NCBI RefSeq assembly: GCF_036370855.1
Contig: NC_088111.1
Location: 20,991,501-21,055,500 of the forward strand
From: Dromaius novaehollandiae
Lineage: Eukaryota > Chordata > Aves > Casuariiformes > Dromaiidae
Direction of reading: 5' to 3'
DNA: 64,000 nucleotides
Position numbers and translations under genes: made by a program. The notes beneath the pieces are model-generated. The model searched no databases. It saw only the letters and a list, made by a program, of their open reading frames with translations, and was not told where the DNA came from. Shown here piece by piece: positions 1-11,537 of the stretch; position 1 is the first letter of the stretch; every line of letters starts with the position of its first letter.

Positions 1-1291
1 ATCTTAAGATAAATGGAGCCACTCAAAATCTAAGGAGGTCTTTGCCCGAGTTGTTTTGAAGGCTGGGTGCAGCCATAGTGTAATGGAAGGTGCTGGACAG
101 TCGTGCACGTGCTACCCCGCGGCATTACTCGGAGCACGCGCGTTATACCAGCTGATGCTGGAAGGGGTGCACATCCCCCTTCTTGTAGCTCTTCCCTCCA
201 GTGACTCCAAATGTGATCGTTTCCTCTTTTATGTAATTCCTCTTTCCCCTGTAACGTTTGCAGCTTTGCAGCACTTAGCCATTCTTCCAAATTAGGTAAA
301 TTTTGTCCATAGAAGACACATGGCAATGTTAAAATTCCTGAAGAGTCAAGAATTTGGATGGAAAAAGGTCCAGCTCAGGTTGGCCTGCGCAGTTGTGATT
401 TGGGCCATTTTCAGCAGTGGGCCGCAACACAATTGTTAATGCTGTATTGACTTGCTCTTGTGTCACTGCAATTATTTATTGTTGCAGTCGTACTTTGTTT
501 ATCATGGGTGACGGTTGTGGAATAAATAGTTGTTCACCATTTCCTTTTGTAATTTTTAATTTGGTATATGACTCATGCATTAATTGTTATATACCATCCA
601 AACACTGTAGAATTATTAATTTTCTAACAGAACCATAGAAAGAAACTTTACATTGGAATGTCTTAGCTCTTACATATATATTTTACAGTTCCTATGTGTA
701 ATAAGTCAATGCTTATGATCTGTTGGTATGTTTTTCAAACCACTTAATGTGTTACTTGTTCACAGCACCCCTTTCATTAGCTTCAGCATTGTGAATTTGC
801 AGAATTTCTGATAATCAAACCACAGAATATTGAGTTTTGTGTCCTGAAAATGAGAAGCAGTGGACATGTGTAACTATTTTTTCTTTATGACTGACGCAGG
901 GATATATGCGAATTTTGTAACAGAGGAAGAAATGTTCTCTGGAGTAGCATTTGATTATCTTTGCCCTAAAGTGTTATTTGTCCTAAGATATTATTTCCTG
1001 TTTTTGTTTCCAAGCCCAGTTACCTTCTAGTTTCTGGAGAAAGTAAGCCGCAGTTCCTACACCTAGAAACCCTCTCTCCTGCGCAGTCAGGTAGGCCGTC
1101 CTGGATGTGGCAGGACTCCGACTGAACAGTTAGCATGTGATAATGCAGTGCGTTATATTTGGTGAAGCTGTAAGCAAACCAGACAGGAGCACGTCACTGA
1201 GTGCTCCGGGTGTAGGTGTTTCTGTATCCAATCTGTGAATTCTTTTTCTTAATATTTCCCTTTGGCCTCCAACTTGTTTTGGCTCTCTATA

Positions 1292-1311
1292 ATCTACTTT
1301 TAAAAGTAGAT
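1292..1311. repeat. Perfect 20-bp palindrome
   Basis: The left half ATCTACTTTT is followed directly by its exact reverse complement, with no spacer. In single-stranded form it would fold into a tight hairpin, and in duplex form it is a symmetrical AT-rich site. No function is evident. Confidence 0.85.
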
Positions 1312-4300
1312 GTTAATCTCTATGCATTACCCATATAATTATGCACCAAATAGGTCTGTGTTGTAATTCTACACCATAGGAAACTCGGTCATTTTAGATT
1401 TTTAATGGTCTCATCTTGTATAAGTGCATATGTAGCTTCAATTTGACCTGACTAGCCCCAGCCTCTTTTTTTTTTTTGCATTACCTGTACTGAAGAACAT
1501 TTGCTTTTAACCTTTCAAAACTGTCTGTACACATGAGGAAGTTAACAAATCTTATTAGATAGATACCTTTTCTGTTTGAAAAATAGAGTGAAAATGAGGG
1601 CCATGCAAGGAAGACTACCAGATGCAGGTGCTAAAGCTCACAGGTTCCTGGTTTTCAGCCCACTAACTCTTCAGACTGAATACTTCCCTCCTGTAATTTC
1701 TCACTGGAGGATTTCCTATCTAGGACCTGTAAAATTTCTTCCTCCAGCTAGCGTGCCCAGCCGTGGGGGGACGCTCAGCACTAGGCACTCCATGCTAGAA
1801 GGAGGTGAACTGCCTCTAGCACCTCACTCCTCTCCTGGGCCTCCCGCTCCCTGTCGATGGTGGTTGGCATCATAGTTGATTCTGGGCTTTCTTACTTTAA
1901 CAATGGAGTAATTAATCTGTTTTAAACTCGTCTTGGGTCCCTTATCCTTCCTTGAAGTTTATTTCCCTTGACAGATCTGGAATTCTTGCTCAAAATACAA
2001 GCTTTTCTGAGCCCATCAGACCCCTTAACTCTCTCTGCTGCTTTCCCGCAGCTCTGAAGCTGACGAATGCAGTGATTTCTGTTCACAAGTTGTTCTTTCT
2101 TGCCTCGGTTCTTTGTGCAGCCATTTAGAAATGAACTGGACTCCAGTGGTGTTCCTGAGAGCTGGAGTCCAGGAGCCCTCTTTCTCCGTTGGAGGGCACC
2201 ACAGCCCGGCTCTGATCCCGCATCTCCTGCAGCGTCCTTGCTGTGGGGGGGTGAGAGGAGCAGTCCTGCTGCCCCATCCATCACCAAGACACTTCGGAGA
2301 TGGGTCAGCAGAGTCGGCAGGAGGGCTGTGTGTGTGTGAGGTGGATGTCATCCATCTTGGCTTCTGCGATGTGAGTCATCCAGGCCCAGCTGCGCTCTTC
2401 TCTCCCTCTGTGGGAAGAGGGAGGGAGACACATGAGAGCATCTCTCTCTTTCTGTTATGAAAATTACACCCTTACGTTAGTCACAGAAAGAAAGGAGTGG
2501 GGAGGAAACGAGCTGAGCGCCCAGGTGGGGTCTGTCAACCCCACAGAGGTGGCACAATAAGAGGGTGTTTTGTTTGCAAGCGAGGAAGGTGTCAGGGAGG
2601 GTTCGAGTACAATAAAAATGGGCTCCTGCCGCACAGCCAAACCTGAAGCCTTTTCCTCTTTCACTTAGCATTTACGTGGATTTTATAGAAATTCACTCAG
2701 AGAAAGATTCGTTAGAGGAAAATCTCAGAATCTGGCCTCTCTGAAATGAAAATGGCAAGTTTGTACAGCTGGTTTATACACTTTAGTGAACAAAGTTTCC
2801 TGGAGGTGACCCTGACTCTGAATGATGCGCAAGGCTGTTCTAGTGCCATTGAGTCTTTCTGCATTTCCATTCAAAGTAGGGGGCAAAACTGTTACGACCT
2901 TATAGTGTACAGCCTTTACATCTCTGGTGTAGCTGTTTAAGTATTTAAAGAAAGCATTTTTTAAAAAACGTGTCGGAGAGTTAAGCTTGGAATTTTAGTG
3001 GGTTCCCAAGCAAATGTAACAATATCCCTGGAGCATAAGTGGGCTCAGGGTTTGCTCTTCTGATCTGAGGAGCTGTGATGGTGTCCCCGATGTGGGGATG
3101 CTGGGAAGGTGACTCCTGGTGTCTGTGGGTAAATTCTCCTTCCCCTTGGCCAGGCTGATGTCCTTGTGGCTTTGCAGTCCTCTTTCTTCCCGTTGTATGT
3201 TGGAGGAAAAGAGCTTCTGCTTCGTGGTGGGAGCAGGGATGGCATTTCCCTGCAGGCCTGGAGCCCTGCGCTGCGCAGCGCGGCTGTCAGCCTCGGCCCA
3301 GACAGGGTCAGCGGGTGTCACCAGGCCACTGGGGCAGAGAAGGCCCGCTAACATAGCAGAAGGGTCCTTCAAAGTGAGTTTTCAGAATAAAAACATCCCT
3401 GTGAGTCTCACAAGATGTCCTGAGAGAGGAGAGCAGAGGAATCTGCTCCTACGACCCAGAATGGGGTTGTTTCATCACCGTGAGGGTGAAACTACCAGAG
3501 CGGATCAGTGTGGAGGATGGAAATGTTTCCAGAGGGCCCAGAAGGTGCCCTCCCCAGGTTGCTGCTGTGGGAGCTGCTCCTGATTGACAGCAGGTCAGAT
3601 GAGCTGCCAGAAAAGGAGGAGGAAGGAGTCGTCTTGCACAGAAGTTGAAATTCAAGGTAATGCAGAAACTTCGGCATACCTTTGCCCCGTTGTGTCTCTC
3701 CAGAACGTAATTCATGGATTAAACTGAAATGTAGGTGACAGCTCTGGGGAAAGTGGAGGGACAGGAGGCAGGGATGCAGAGCTGTCTCTGCCAGCTCCCT
3801 TGCCTGCATGCTGCTCTTCCATGAGCACAGGGGCCAGTGAAAGACACATTGAAGCCAAGGCCTATATTGACTTCTGCGCATTTTGAATCAGACCTTTAAA
3901 GTAAATGGGTTTGGATTATTTTTGAGCACCTGTGGGATTATTGCTTTCCCTCCTGCCCACACAACACATGAGTAGGAAGGCAAAGCAAATTCAACTGCTT
4001 TCTCTCAAAAATGTTCTTCAGAGTGCATATTTGCTTTGTTGTTAGTACACATGGACTCAGCTACGTTGACATGAATACCTATTAATAGCAGCGCAGCCCC
4101 TCTAAAAATGCCCGGATTGTTCCCAGAGTGCTTTCTGTACGAAGAAACATAATTCTTACCATCTCCCTTCCCTCTGAACAGCTCTAATTAAGGCCGTGAG
4201 TTTCCCTTTGCAGTGTCAGGAATATTGATTGTTTTAGCAGGTCTGTTCCTGGAATGATGCCTTTTTTTGCAGCTAGGAGAAGTGGGCGTCATTCCTTGAA

Positions 4301-7300
4301 AGAGTAATCGCTGTTGGGTGGAGGAGCTGGGAAGGTTGCTGTGCCCAGAACTTGTGTGCAGCGTCACAAGTCGTGACTGAGGAGACCTCAACAGGGCTGT
4401 GACACAAATTTCCAAAAAGCAACGGAAACGAGTGTGACTTGGGACTGTCAGAAACAACAGCAATAGCCTTTGCGTGCTCTGCGGTAGCTTGTGCTCAGCC
4501 AGGAGCGGTGCAGCCTGAGAACGAGCCTTCCTGCAGGAACGGAGCCCTGCTGCCAGACGATGCCAAGTTGGCGTTCTTGGAGGTGGAAACACTTTGTTCT
4601 TTTATGGAGTAGTCAGTGGGGGCACAAGGAGTACGAGTCCCTGCACACTGCCCCGTTAATAGGTCCTAACGCTCAGTGGGAGGAATTACCTTGAATGGAT
4701 CTGGAGAATGATGTGCCCTTAATCTCTGGCATTGCCGGTTAAGGCCAACGGGAATGAACTCCTTTACTTGAGGCCGTTGAACTGCTGTTGCATGCCTCCT
4801 AGTCACCACCAGCTTAGGGTGGGGTGAGACAGTGGCATAAAGGCAAAATCTCTGCATCCTGCTTCCACAAACCTTTGTAGCAACCTAGGAAGTGCATATA
4901 TTGCTCAAGGTAATAGTATTATTTTTCCTTTTTTGAAAATACTAGCTGATGAGCTACCTACAGGTTTATGTATAGAAGAGTGTTATATATGTACATGTAT
5001 ATACACACACGTTTACTCCTGTGTAATTTTAATAAGCTGTTAACATAGTAGCTAGTGCAATGTTTTAAACCAAAACAAGAAGTATATAAGTTTGCTACAA
5101 TATGATCACATCAATATTGCTGAGTCAAATATGCAAACTTGTGTCACATATCAAAAATTAAGATTTATTAAAATGTCGCAATTTTCTAGCCAGTTGGAGC
5201 TTTTGTCACCTACTGTTTTTTTGCAGCCAGTCATTGCTCGTCAGCATAATTTTTAAAATTGCTACAACTGTCAGGCCTATATGTGTTTTTATGTTTAGAT
5301 GAGAGCCAAGAATCTTGCTAAATTAGATGAATCAAAGCTGGAGCTGTAAGGAGGATGTCGCATGTTGTAATACGAGCTACGGCACAGTGGGAATTGGCAG
5401 CAGTATCCTATCAGTGTTAGCGCTTTGCTTAGTGGTGTTTTCAGATCAACAGTTTCTCAAGAAACAGTTTGAAAGCCTGCACTGGATAACTAGATAAATT
5501 ATTCTCTCAGCTATATGCTCCATGAAGCCCCGCACCCGTTGGAGCCGCGATGCGTGAAGCCATGAGTGAAGTGAGTCACGCGTCTGTCACACACCTGCTA
5601 CCCTGGAGCACCACTGTGCTCTTTCTCCCGGAGCCAGCACTGTGCTCACAGAGAAGACCTTGGTGGCTGTCGGCAGGTGCTCCGTGAGAAGATGCAATGA
5701 GAAGATGCGTGGTGGCAGTGGTGCCGGATGGGGCACCGAGCAGAGACGGGGCCTGCTGAAGCAGGCCTGAGCCATGCCCTTACCGTTTCCCACATCTCCA
5801 GGTCTTACTCTTCACCATCTGTCTCAAGATGTCAGTCCAAGCCCTGACCCGGTCCCAGCTTCCTTGAGGCAGAGACTTAACCTCCCTACGCAGCTCCAGG
5901 GACAGAGGCGTCTCCACACTAAGCAGAAGACGACGGGGAGGTGAGGCTTTGCACCTGAATGAGGAACACCAAGTTCTGTGAGACTGCAGCCACCAGCCCT
6001 TCCTAATGGGTGGCAACTGCTCTCTGCTTCACTGCATCTGAGCTTGCCTTAGCTGATCCAGGGTCTGCAGTTGCTGGAGCTATTTGATGAAAAGATGAAA
6101 CAATGCCACAATTTTCATAAGGGTAGAACGAGGTGTTTTCTTCCAAATCTTGTTCTCAGCAGTGGCTCAATAATTTTAGCTGACATTTTCTTAAACAGTT
6201 CAGCTTAGGGTAAATACTCAGCATGGAAGACTTCAACCTCAATGGTTTGAATTTGGCAAGGCTTCAAGAAATTCAAAATGGTGGTTATAATAGGAAGTAT
6301 CAGTCAACCTTAATAATAAAGGGTGTTCTGCCTTCTCTGCTTGTAATCAAAGAGCATTAACTTGTCTGGTTTTGCTGCTATTTTTTCCCTCTAATGAACA
6401 ATCGAGAGAATGAACAACAACACTTCTGAGTTTATGGAGCACAGTGTGCAGCATATATGACTGATTTGTACTTATTTTTGCAGCGCTGTTTATTTGTGTA
6501 GCCAGAGTCTAAATGCCAAGGCTCCAGGTGTCCTACAGCTGGATACTTTTGTCTGGATTGTGCAATACTGCAGGAATTTGAATTGTCCAAAACATGATAC
6601 TATAGTGAGTGACAAGAGGTAGGTTGCTTTCTTTAACCAGTGATGTGTTTGGGAATTCATCCAATACCTGATCAATACTCATTTTATCCCCCTGTTATCT
6701 TTGGAAGCATATGAATGATGGCATATTTTGTTTGATGGAGTTTGACAAGAATCTTTTAATAACCTGAAGGGAAACACAGAGCTGAGATTTATAGACAGAA
6801 GACCTGATTTGCAGTGAACAGTTCTGAACCTGATAACCAGAAGTTCATTATATAAAGCAAAGAGCTGTGATAGAAGAGCATGGCACTTGGGCATCTGGGA
6901 CTTCGTAGAGTCATTTAGCCTAGGTGGAAAGGAGACACAGGATCATCACAAGTGTGGTTTTGTGCCTGCCAGCAAATCAGGCCTTACTCAAATTGCTTCA
7001 GCCTGTGCCCTCATTCAAAACAAGGGCAGCAGCTTCTCGTACAGGGCAGTTGGCTCTTTGGGGGCTCCAGTCCCAGCAAGACACCAGAGATGAGGAGAGG
7101 TCCTGTAGAGCGTGCAAATAAAGCCACACTTTTCTTCACGCCAACAGTTCTTATAGCTTTCCAGACATGACTGGAGAGAGGCAAAGATTGATTTAAACAA
7201 GCTTTATTCTCTCCCTTACCTGGATTCTGATGATGATTTGTCTGGTGATGGTATAATCAAGAACAGTGCGTTGAGAGATACTTTTTTTTTTTTTTAGTAC

Positions 7301-7410
7301 AAGTGATTGAGGTTGGAACTAATGAAGTTGTGCATCTGTGTGCAGCAGAGAGGGAAGCATCTAGTCTGTGAGGAGCAAGGTTTTCATTCTTTGCATCCTC
7401 TCTGTAATTA

Positions 7411-7445
7411 AAAAGAAAAAAAAAAGAAAGAGAGAAAGAAAAGAA
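7411..7445 (+). repeat. A/G-rich low-complexity tract
   Basis: A purine-only stretch on the + strand, mostly A with interspersed G. It is simple sequence that also produces spurious lysine/arginine-rich or, on the other strand, phenylalanine-rich frames. Confidence 0.8.
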
Positions 7446-8217
7446 CATAGAGTCCTGGTGCCGTGCTGCACATGGATGCATAGTGAACGGCAGCACACTG
7501 AAACGTTGCGTGCTGGAGGAGGGGCAGGGGAGAGACCTGACATCGCTTCTAGGTTATCTTTCATTTTCTCATTATGTCAGATAAGGTGACTAGTTTTTCC
7601 TTAGCTACTATCCTGGTTTCATTGCATAATTATAAAAGTGGCATGGGTTAAATGATAAGTAACTTCTCAGATCTTTAACCTCTAAGGTGCTGGATTTAAT
7701 TTGTGCACAGCATGGTCGAGACCCCTAAAACAGGGTGGTGGGTGTTGCAGGGGCATCTATTTGGCCCAGGGTTGGGCAAATCAAGGTTAACTGCTTTCAG
7801 TGGGAATGAAGATAAGGATCTGTGTTGTACTGGAAAAACTGCTACATCTGCTAACTAGGGAAAAAGAACGTTTGATGGTCTTGCTGTAAAGTGTCCACCT
7901 CAAAAAATAAATATTAGGACGGCTGTACTGCTTTCGGAGGGTATCTCATTCCCCTCTCTCAGGCTGCCTGGTTACACCGAGGCGTGCTGATGGGGAGTGA
8001 GGTCGGGGCAGGAGCTGTTAAGTGTAGCCTGTAGAGTCACAGAATCACAGCGTATGTGTCGTCTTCTCATGCTGAAACAACTTCCTACACTGTGGCAGTC
8101 AGCCCTGAGGGGCACCACTAATGACACTCAGTGCTGTGAGACCTGGGGCAAATCCCAGGAAAGAGCTCATGTCAAAGTGCAGGGGCTCAAGGAACATCTC
8201 AGCTACAGGTCCTTCGC

Positions 8218-8325
8218 AGCAGGCAGAGAGAAGTAACGTGAGCTGCCCAAAGGTCACTGACAGAGCCGGGAATGCGTGTCTCATATCCCAGACTGATGTC
8301 CAAGTCTCTTCCTTTCCTGTCCTGC
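8218..8325 (-). repeat. MIR-like SINE fragment
   Basis: Read on the + strand, the segment follows the reverse-complement order of the MIR core. A 'gagagaagtaac' block is followed by 'gcccaaaggtcac', then 'cagagccgggaat', then a weaker tail. About 15 bases expected between the 'ggtcac' and 'cagagcc' blocks appear to be missing. MIR is an ancient tRNA-derived SINE. The call is by eye against a remembered consensus. Confidence 0.6.
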
Positions 8326-10475
8326 CTCTTCTTGTAAGCTTCTTTCTACTTCTTAAGCTTCTCACCTTTCCTAAGACCACCCCTTTCTCTGCACAGCTGT
8401 TTCCACCCATTCCTGCTGCAGTGTGGTTTTTCTTCCTTATTTTTGGCTTCCTCTTAGCCTCCTGATGGTTGATGCAGAAATGCAGCTGGGCCCCATGAAC
8501 TCGGGGGGGAGTTCTAACCTGGGAATGGATCCAATTTTCTTACGTTTGCTACTATATCTAATTCCAGTCTTCTCTCCAGGGAAACCAATTTAAAAAAATG
8601 GTACAGTAGAAACAAATGGAGAGGAGAATTGTTCACTCCAGTCTCAGCACATCTCTGACCCATTCCCAGAAGAGATGACATAGAGGACTGTCTTGCCAGC
8701 AAGAATGAGTGTCCACTGCTGACGAAAGAGGTTTGTGAGATTGCTAGGAGGACTCCGTCCAGAAAAGATTGCTCCTAGTGGAGAGCTGGAGCTGAGCTCC
8801 CTGCAAGCTGGCAGGAATGCAGCGCAAGCCCCGCACGCAAGCCTGCTCCCTTGTGCTGACGCCCCAAGGCCCAGCAGCACGTGCTGTCCCCAGGCTCAGT
8901 CAGCTTTCCATTTTGTGCTTTGCCTGGCCTCCCCTTTCTCCTGTTTCTTTCCCCACTTTCCTCTCTTCTATCCCCCAGGCTTCCTCTTTCTCTTATCCCT
9001 TCTGCCACCCTTCTCCAGTTCAACCTCCTTTCTGCTCAACTCTTTCCATGCTGTTTACATCTTCATCCCTTCCTTTGACTTCCCCCTCACCAGGAGCCTT
9101 GGGCAACCTACTGTATTTCTCCACCATGCTGATTCTGCTCAGAGGGAGGTTTTGGTTACGCTGCTGCTCTGCCTTCACCACCGTGCAACCCGTTCAGAGT
9201 GGTTACCTGCAGTTTGTTATCTCATACCGTGGCTGCTATTGCAGGTGTATAATTTTGAGGCTGTGGAGCTGGGGCATGTTTTAGAATTGCCTTTTAAAAA
9301 TAATTAATCTTTATTCAAGAATTTGGCACTCAGAATCCCTGGAAGCAGGGACCACGGTATCAGAGAGGCCCTCAGCAGGGATGCTACTGGTTCCCGATGT
9401 CCGACTCTGCAGAGCTCTTACTGCTTGGATGTCCTGCTTCCCTGGGACTGATGTCCTTCCCATGGCTCTACCTGTCATCTACCACATACCAACCTCCTTC
9501 TAGCTTCTTGGCTCCTCTGCCTGCACGCAGTTCCACCTGCTTCGCTGTGATAAAGCACAATGGCAGGGGTGAGTGGGGCCTCCACCTTGCCGCAGTATTG
9601 GGGTCTTATCTCCTCCTACCCTGCCTCTGTCTTAATTTGACAGCGATCATCTTCCCAGTTCTCGATTTACCACTGCTCCAGCCCCTTTGGTTCCAGCACC
9701 CTCAGCTGGCCATCTCACATCACCTCGCTCCCTGGATGCCAACCCCGGTAAGATGCCATAGCCCAAGTGAATCTCAACCTAGAGCCTTCTCCAGTTCAGC
9801 CAGCATCTCCAGGCCTTGGGCCTCACAGTGAGGGTCTTTGCGAGCCCTGTGTCATTGGCTGAAGCTGGGGGAGGGAAAGAAGCAGGGACTTGGGAAGAAA
9901 GGGCAACTTGGAAAGAAGCTATGGCATTAGTGATGCTCAAAAAGGATATGAAGCAGCTTTGTGGACAGAGAGTCCCATGCAACCATCCTGAGCAAGGCTG
10001 GCAGTCTGGTGTCCTCAGTAGCAGGGCTTCTGCTGCCTTTTGCGAAGCACTCGGTGAGGGCTCAGGCTTGCAAAAGCAGATGCAAACTGTGAAAAACGCA
10101 TCCCCAGAGCAATCGCAGCTGGGCTCCAGGCAGCAGCCTGCCCAGAGCCTGAAACAGTTAACAGGCAGCAAGCCTGAGCCGGTCCTCCCACAGGCATGAG
10201 ATCACTTCTCCCACCCGCCAATCCCGGCTCCATCTCGCAGCAAAAGAGCCGGCGAGCCAAAGCTCGGAGCAGAGAGCAGGAGGCAGCCAGCAGCTCTCTA
10301 GCTGTGTCTGTGCAAAGAGGCAGCTGGCATCCTGAGCTGCCAGACAAAGCCAGGCCATGTAGGAACTGTCCTGTCTTCCTTCCTTCGCGGGCACGGCAGC
10401 AGCTTGTGGCAAGAGCGTGACCCGCATCCAACCCGTCCGAGCTTTGCTTTGGTTGTTACTATTTTTCTTGCCAAC
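8326..10475. other. Upstream flank of the TMEM100-like gene
   Basis: This holds a pyrimidine-rich stretch at about 8,900-9,110 and then a moderately GC-rich flank approaching the gene. There is no recognisable upstream coding exon. Possible 3' splice sites ending at about 10,399 or 10,402 follow a short CT-rich run at 10,370-10,388. They would suit a coding exon preceded by 5' UTR exons, as in TMEM100, but I cannot confirm one. No TATA box is evident. Confidence 0.45.
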
Positions 10476-10847
10476 ATGATGGGCTGCAAGTCCAACTCCC
10501 TCACTTGCCTTCAAGGAGGAAAACCAGGGCTACCGCTGACCACGGCCACAGACTCCACTGCTACGCTCAATAAGCTGGCCTTGGCCACAGGCGGGACTGA
10601 GAAATCCTGGTATCGGTGCATCTTCCCCTTTGGCATCGTCTCTGTGGTCATCGGCATAGCGGCAACATGCATCACCTTCACCATTAATGGCCCACAAATG
10701 GACATTGCTAAGGTGGTCTCTGTGGCCACCTTGATCTTTGGCGTGGGCCTGCTGGTGGCCGCCTACGTTTGCTGGCGAGCCAAACGAGAGAGACAGAGGA
10801 AGAGGCAGAGAGAGGAACCCATCTCTTTAGAGCAGGGAGCCCTATGA
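10476..10847 (+). CDS. TMEM100-like two-pass transmembrane protein
   Basis: An intronless 123-residue protein, close to the roughly 134 residues of TMEM100. The family signature is a conserved block just before the first membrane segment: LALATGG (34-40), then E-K-S-W-Y-R-C-I-F-P-F-G (42-53), matching TMEM100's ATGGAE-S-YRC-PF pattern. Hydrophobic segments lie at about 49-70 and 79-99, joined by a short loop with N-G-P-Q. Cys99-Trp100 closes the second segment and a very basic tail (101-114, RAKRERQRKRQREE) follows. Known biology of the family: TMEM100 is a BMP9/ALK1 target in endothelium and modulates TRPA1-TRPV1 in sensory neurons. The substitutions suggest a paralog rather than TMEM100 itself. 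The first ATG is at 10,476, but an immediately adjacent ATG at 10,479 has the stronger context (A at -3, G at +4) and would begin M-G-C-K-S. The frame is also open upstream of 10,476 without an ATG. No canonical AATAAA was seen in the next 3 kb. Confidence 0.85.
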   Translation: MMGCKSNSLTCLQGGKPGLPLTTATDSTATLNKLALATGGTEKSWYRCIFPFGIVSVVIGIAATCITFTINGPQMDIAKVVSVATLIFGVGLLVAAYVCWRAKRERQRKRQREEPISLEQGAL

Positions 10848-11496
10848 TGTGGGCTGTGGGGCAGAGTCTGCACTCCACCTGGGAGACGCGTGCTTATGAC
10901 TTCCTCCTTTTTCCTGTGCCCCGCGGTAGAGGGGTGGATAGCACCAGCTTTGAAGCATTCAAGGACGTCCGGATCCTGCCTGAGGTCAGCTTGCCGTCAT
11001 TTTCCACCCAGCTGAGCCATGGCGCAGCCAGTGCAAGTCCATCTCCGCTCCCCGTGAAGGGTTAAGGAGTCAGCTCCACGGTCATGGAGAGACATGGCTG
11101 ACTAAGCAGGAGACTTCAGTTCCTCAGCTCTTGCCTGTGGGGTTTCCAAGCTCCCTTCCAGATGCCTCCCCTTCCTGCCTGCCTTTCTGTGACTGGCCTT
11201 AAAAAGACACCAGAGAGAGGGGCAAGGAGAAGTGTTTCCTCTCTATGTGGCCCTGTTCCCTTTCTCCATCCACGCACCGCTTCAGAGGACTGTTTCGCTA
11301 GAGTTGCAACTTGCAGAGCTGCACCAGAGACCTGGGAGCTGCGAGAAAACCTGGCTCCACTCATCCAAGGCGTCTGAAGAAGTGGCTAAGTAAGAGCACC
11401 GACAAAGGCTGCCTTTGTATCAGAGGGGATGCCACAGCTCTGAAACAGCCTGGAAATGCTCTGCTTGGTGTCAGAAGAAACTAATGTCACTTCTCT

Positions 11497-11498
<2 letters not shown>

Positions 11499-11535
<37 letters not shown>
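11499..11535 (+). repeat. Homopolymer T37
   Basis: An uninterrupted run of 37 thymines. It could be the reverse-strand A-tail of an inserted retrocopy, but no AATAAA-type signal lies next to it on the minus strand and no flanking direct repeat was seen. A simple homopolymer expansion is more likely, and its length may be affected by sequencing error. Confidence 0.9.

Positions 11536-11537
<2 letters not shown>

Larger units (their letters stand above)
1..8217. other. Non-coding stretch, no gene recognised
   Basis: The reading frames here are short, overlap each other on both strands and carry no protein motif I recognise, so I treat them as chance. Visible items are a perfect palindrome at 1,292-1,311, poly-T runs near 1,468 and 7,281, a short CA/TA-rich patch near 4,985-5,010 and a purine-rich A/G tract at about 7,411-7,445. 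Long introns or regulatory elements could be hidden here and would need cross-species alignment to detect. Confidence 0.6.

Noticed and set aside
7416..7444. A-rich tract as a possible retrocopy tail
   Set aside because: It is interrupted by many G bases and lacks an upstream polyadenylation signal or flanking repeats, so it is simple low-complexity sequence.
8032..8055. 'gagtcacagaatcacag' as a CR1 minus-strand end
   Set aside because: The sequence that should follow in CR1 (the ggttggaagggacc region) is absent.
8735..9307. 190-codon + frame rich in Ser, Phe, Leu, Pro
   Set aside because: It lies on a CT-rich stretch, and another + frame overlaps it with the same kind of composition. This is expected from low-complexity DNA.
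10404..10475. Extension of the TMEM100-like frame upstream of the first ATG
   Set aside because: The frame is open, but it starts at a TTG codon and has no ATG. Vertebrate initiation is far more likely at 10,476 or 10,479.
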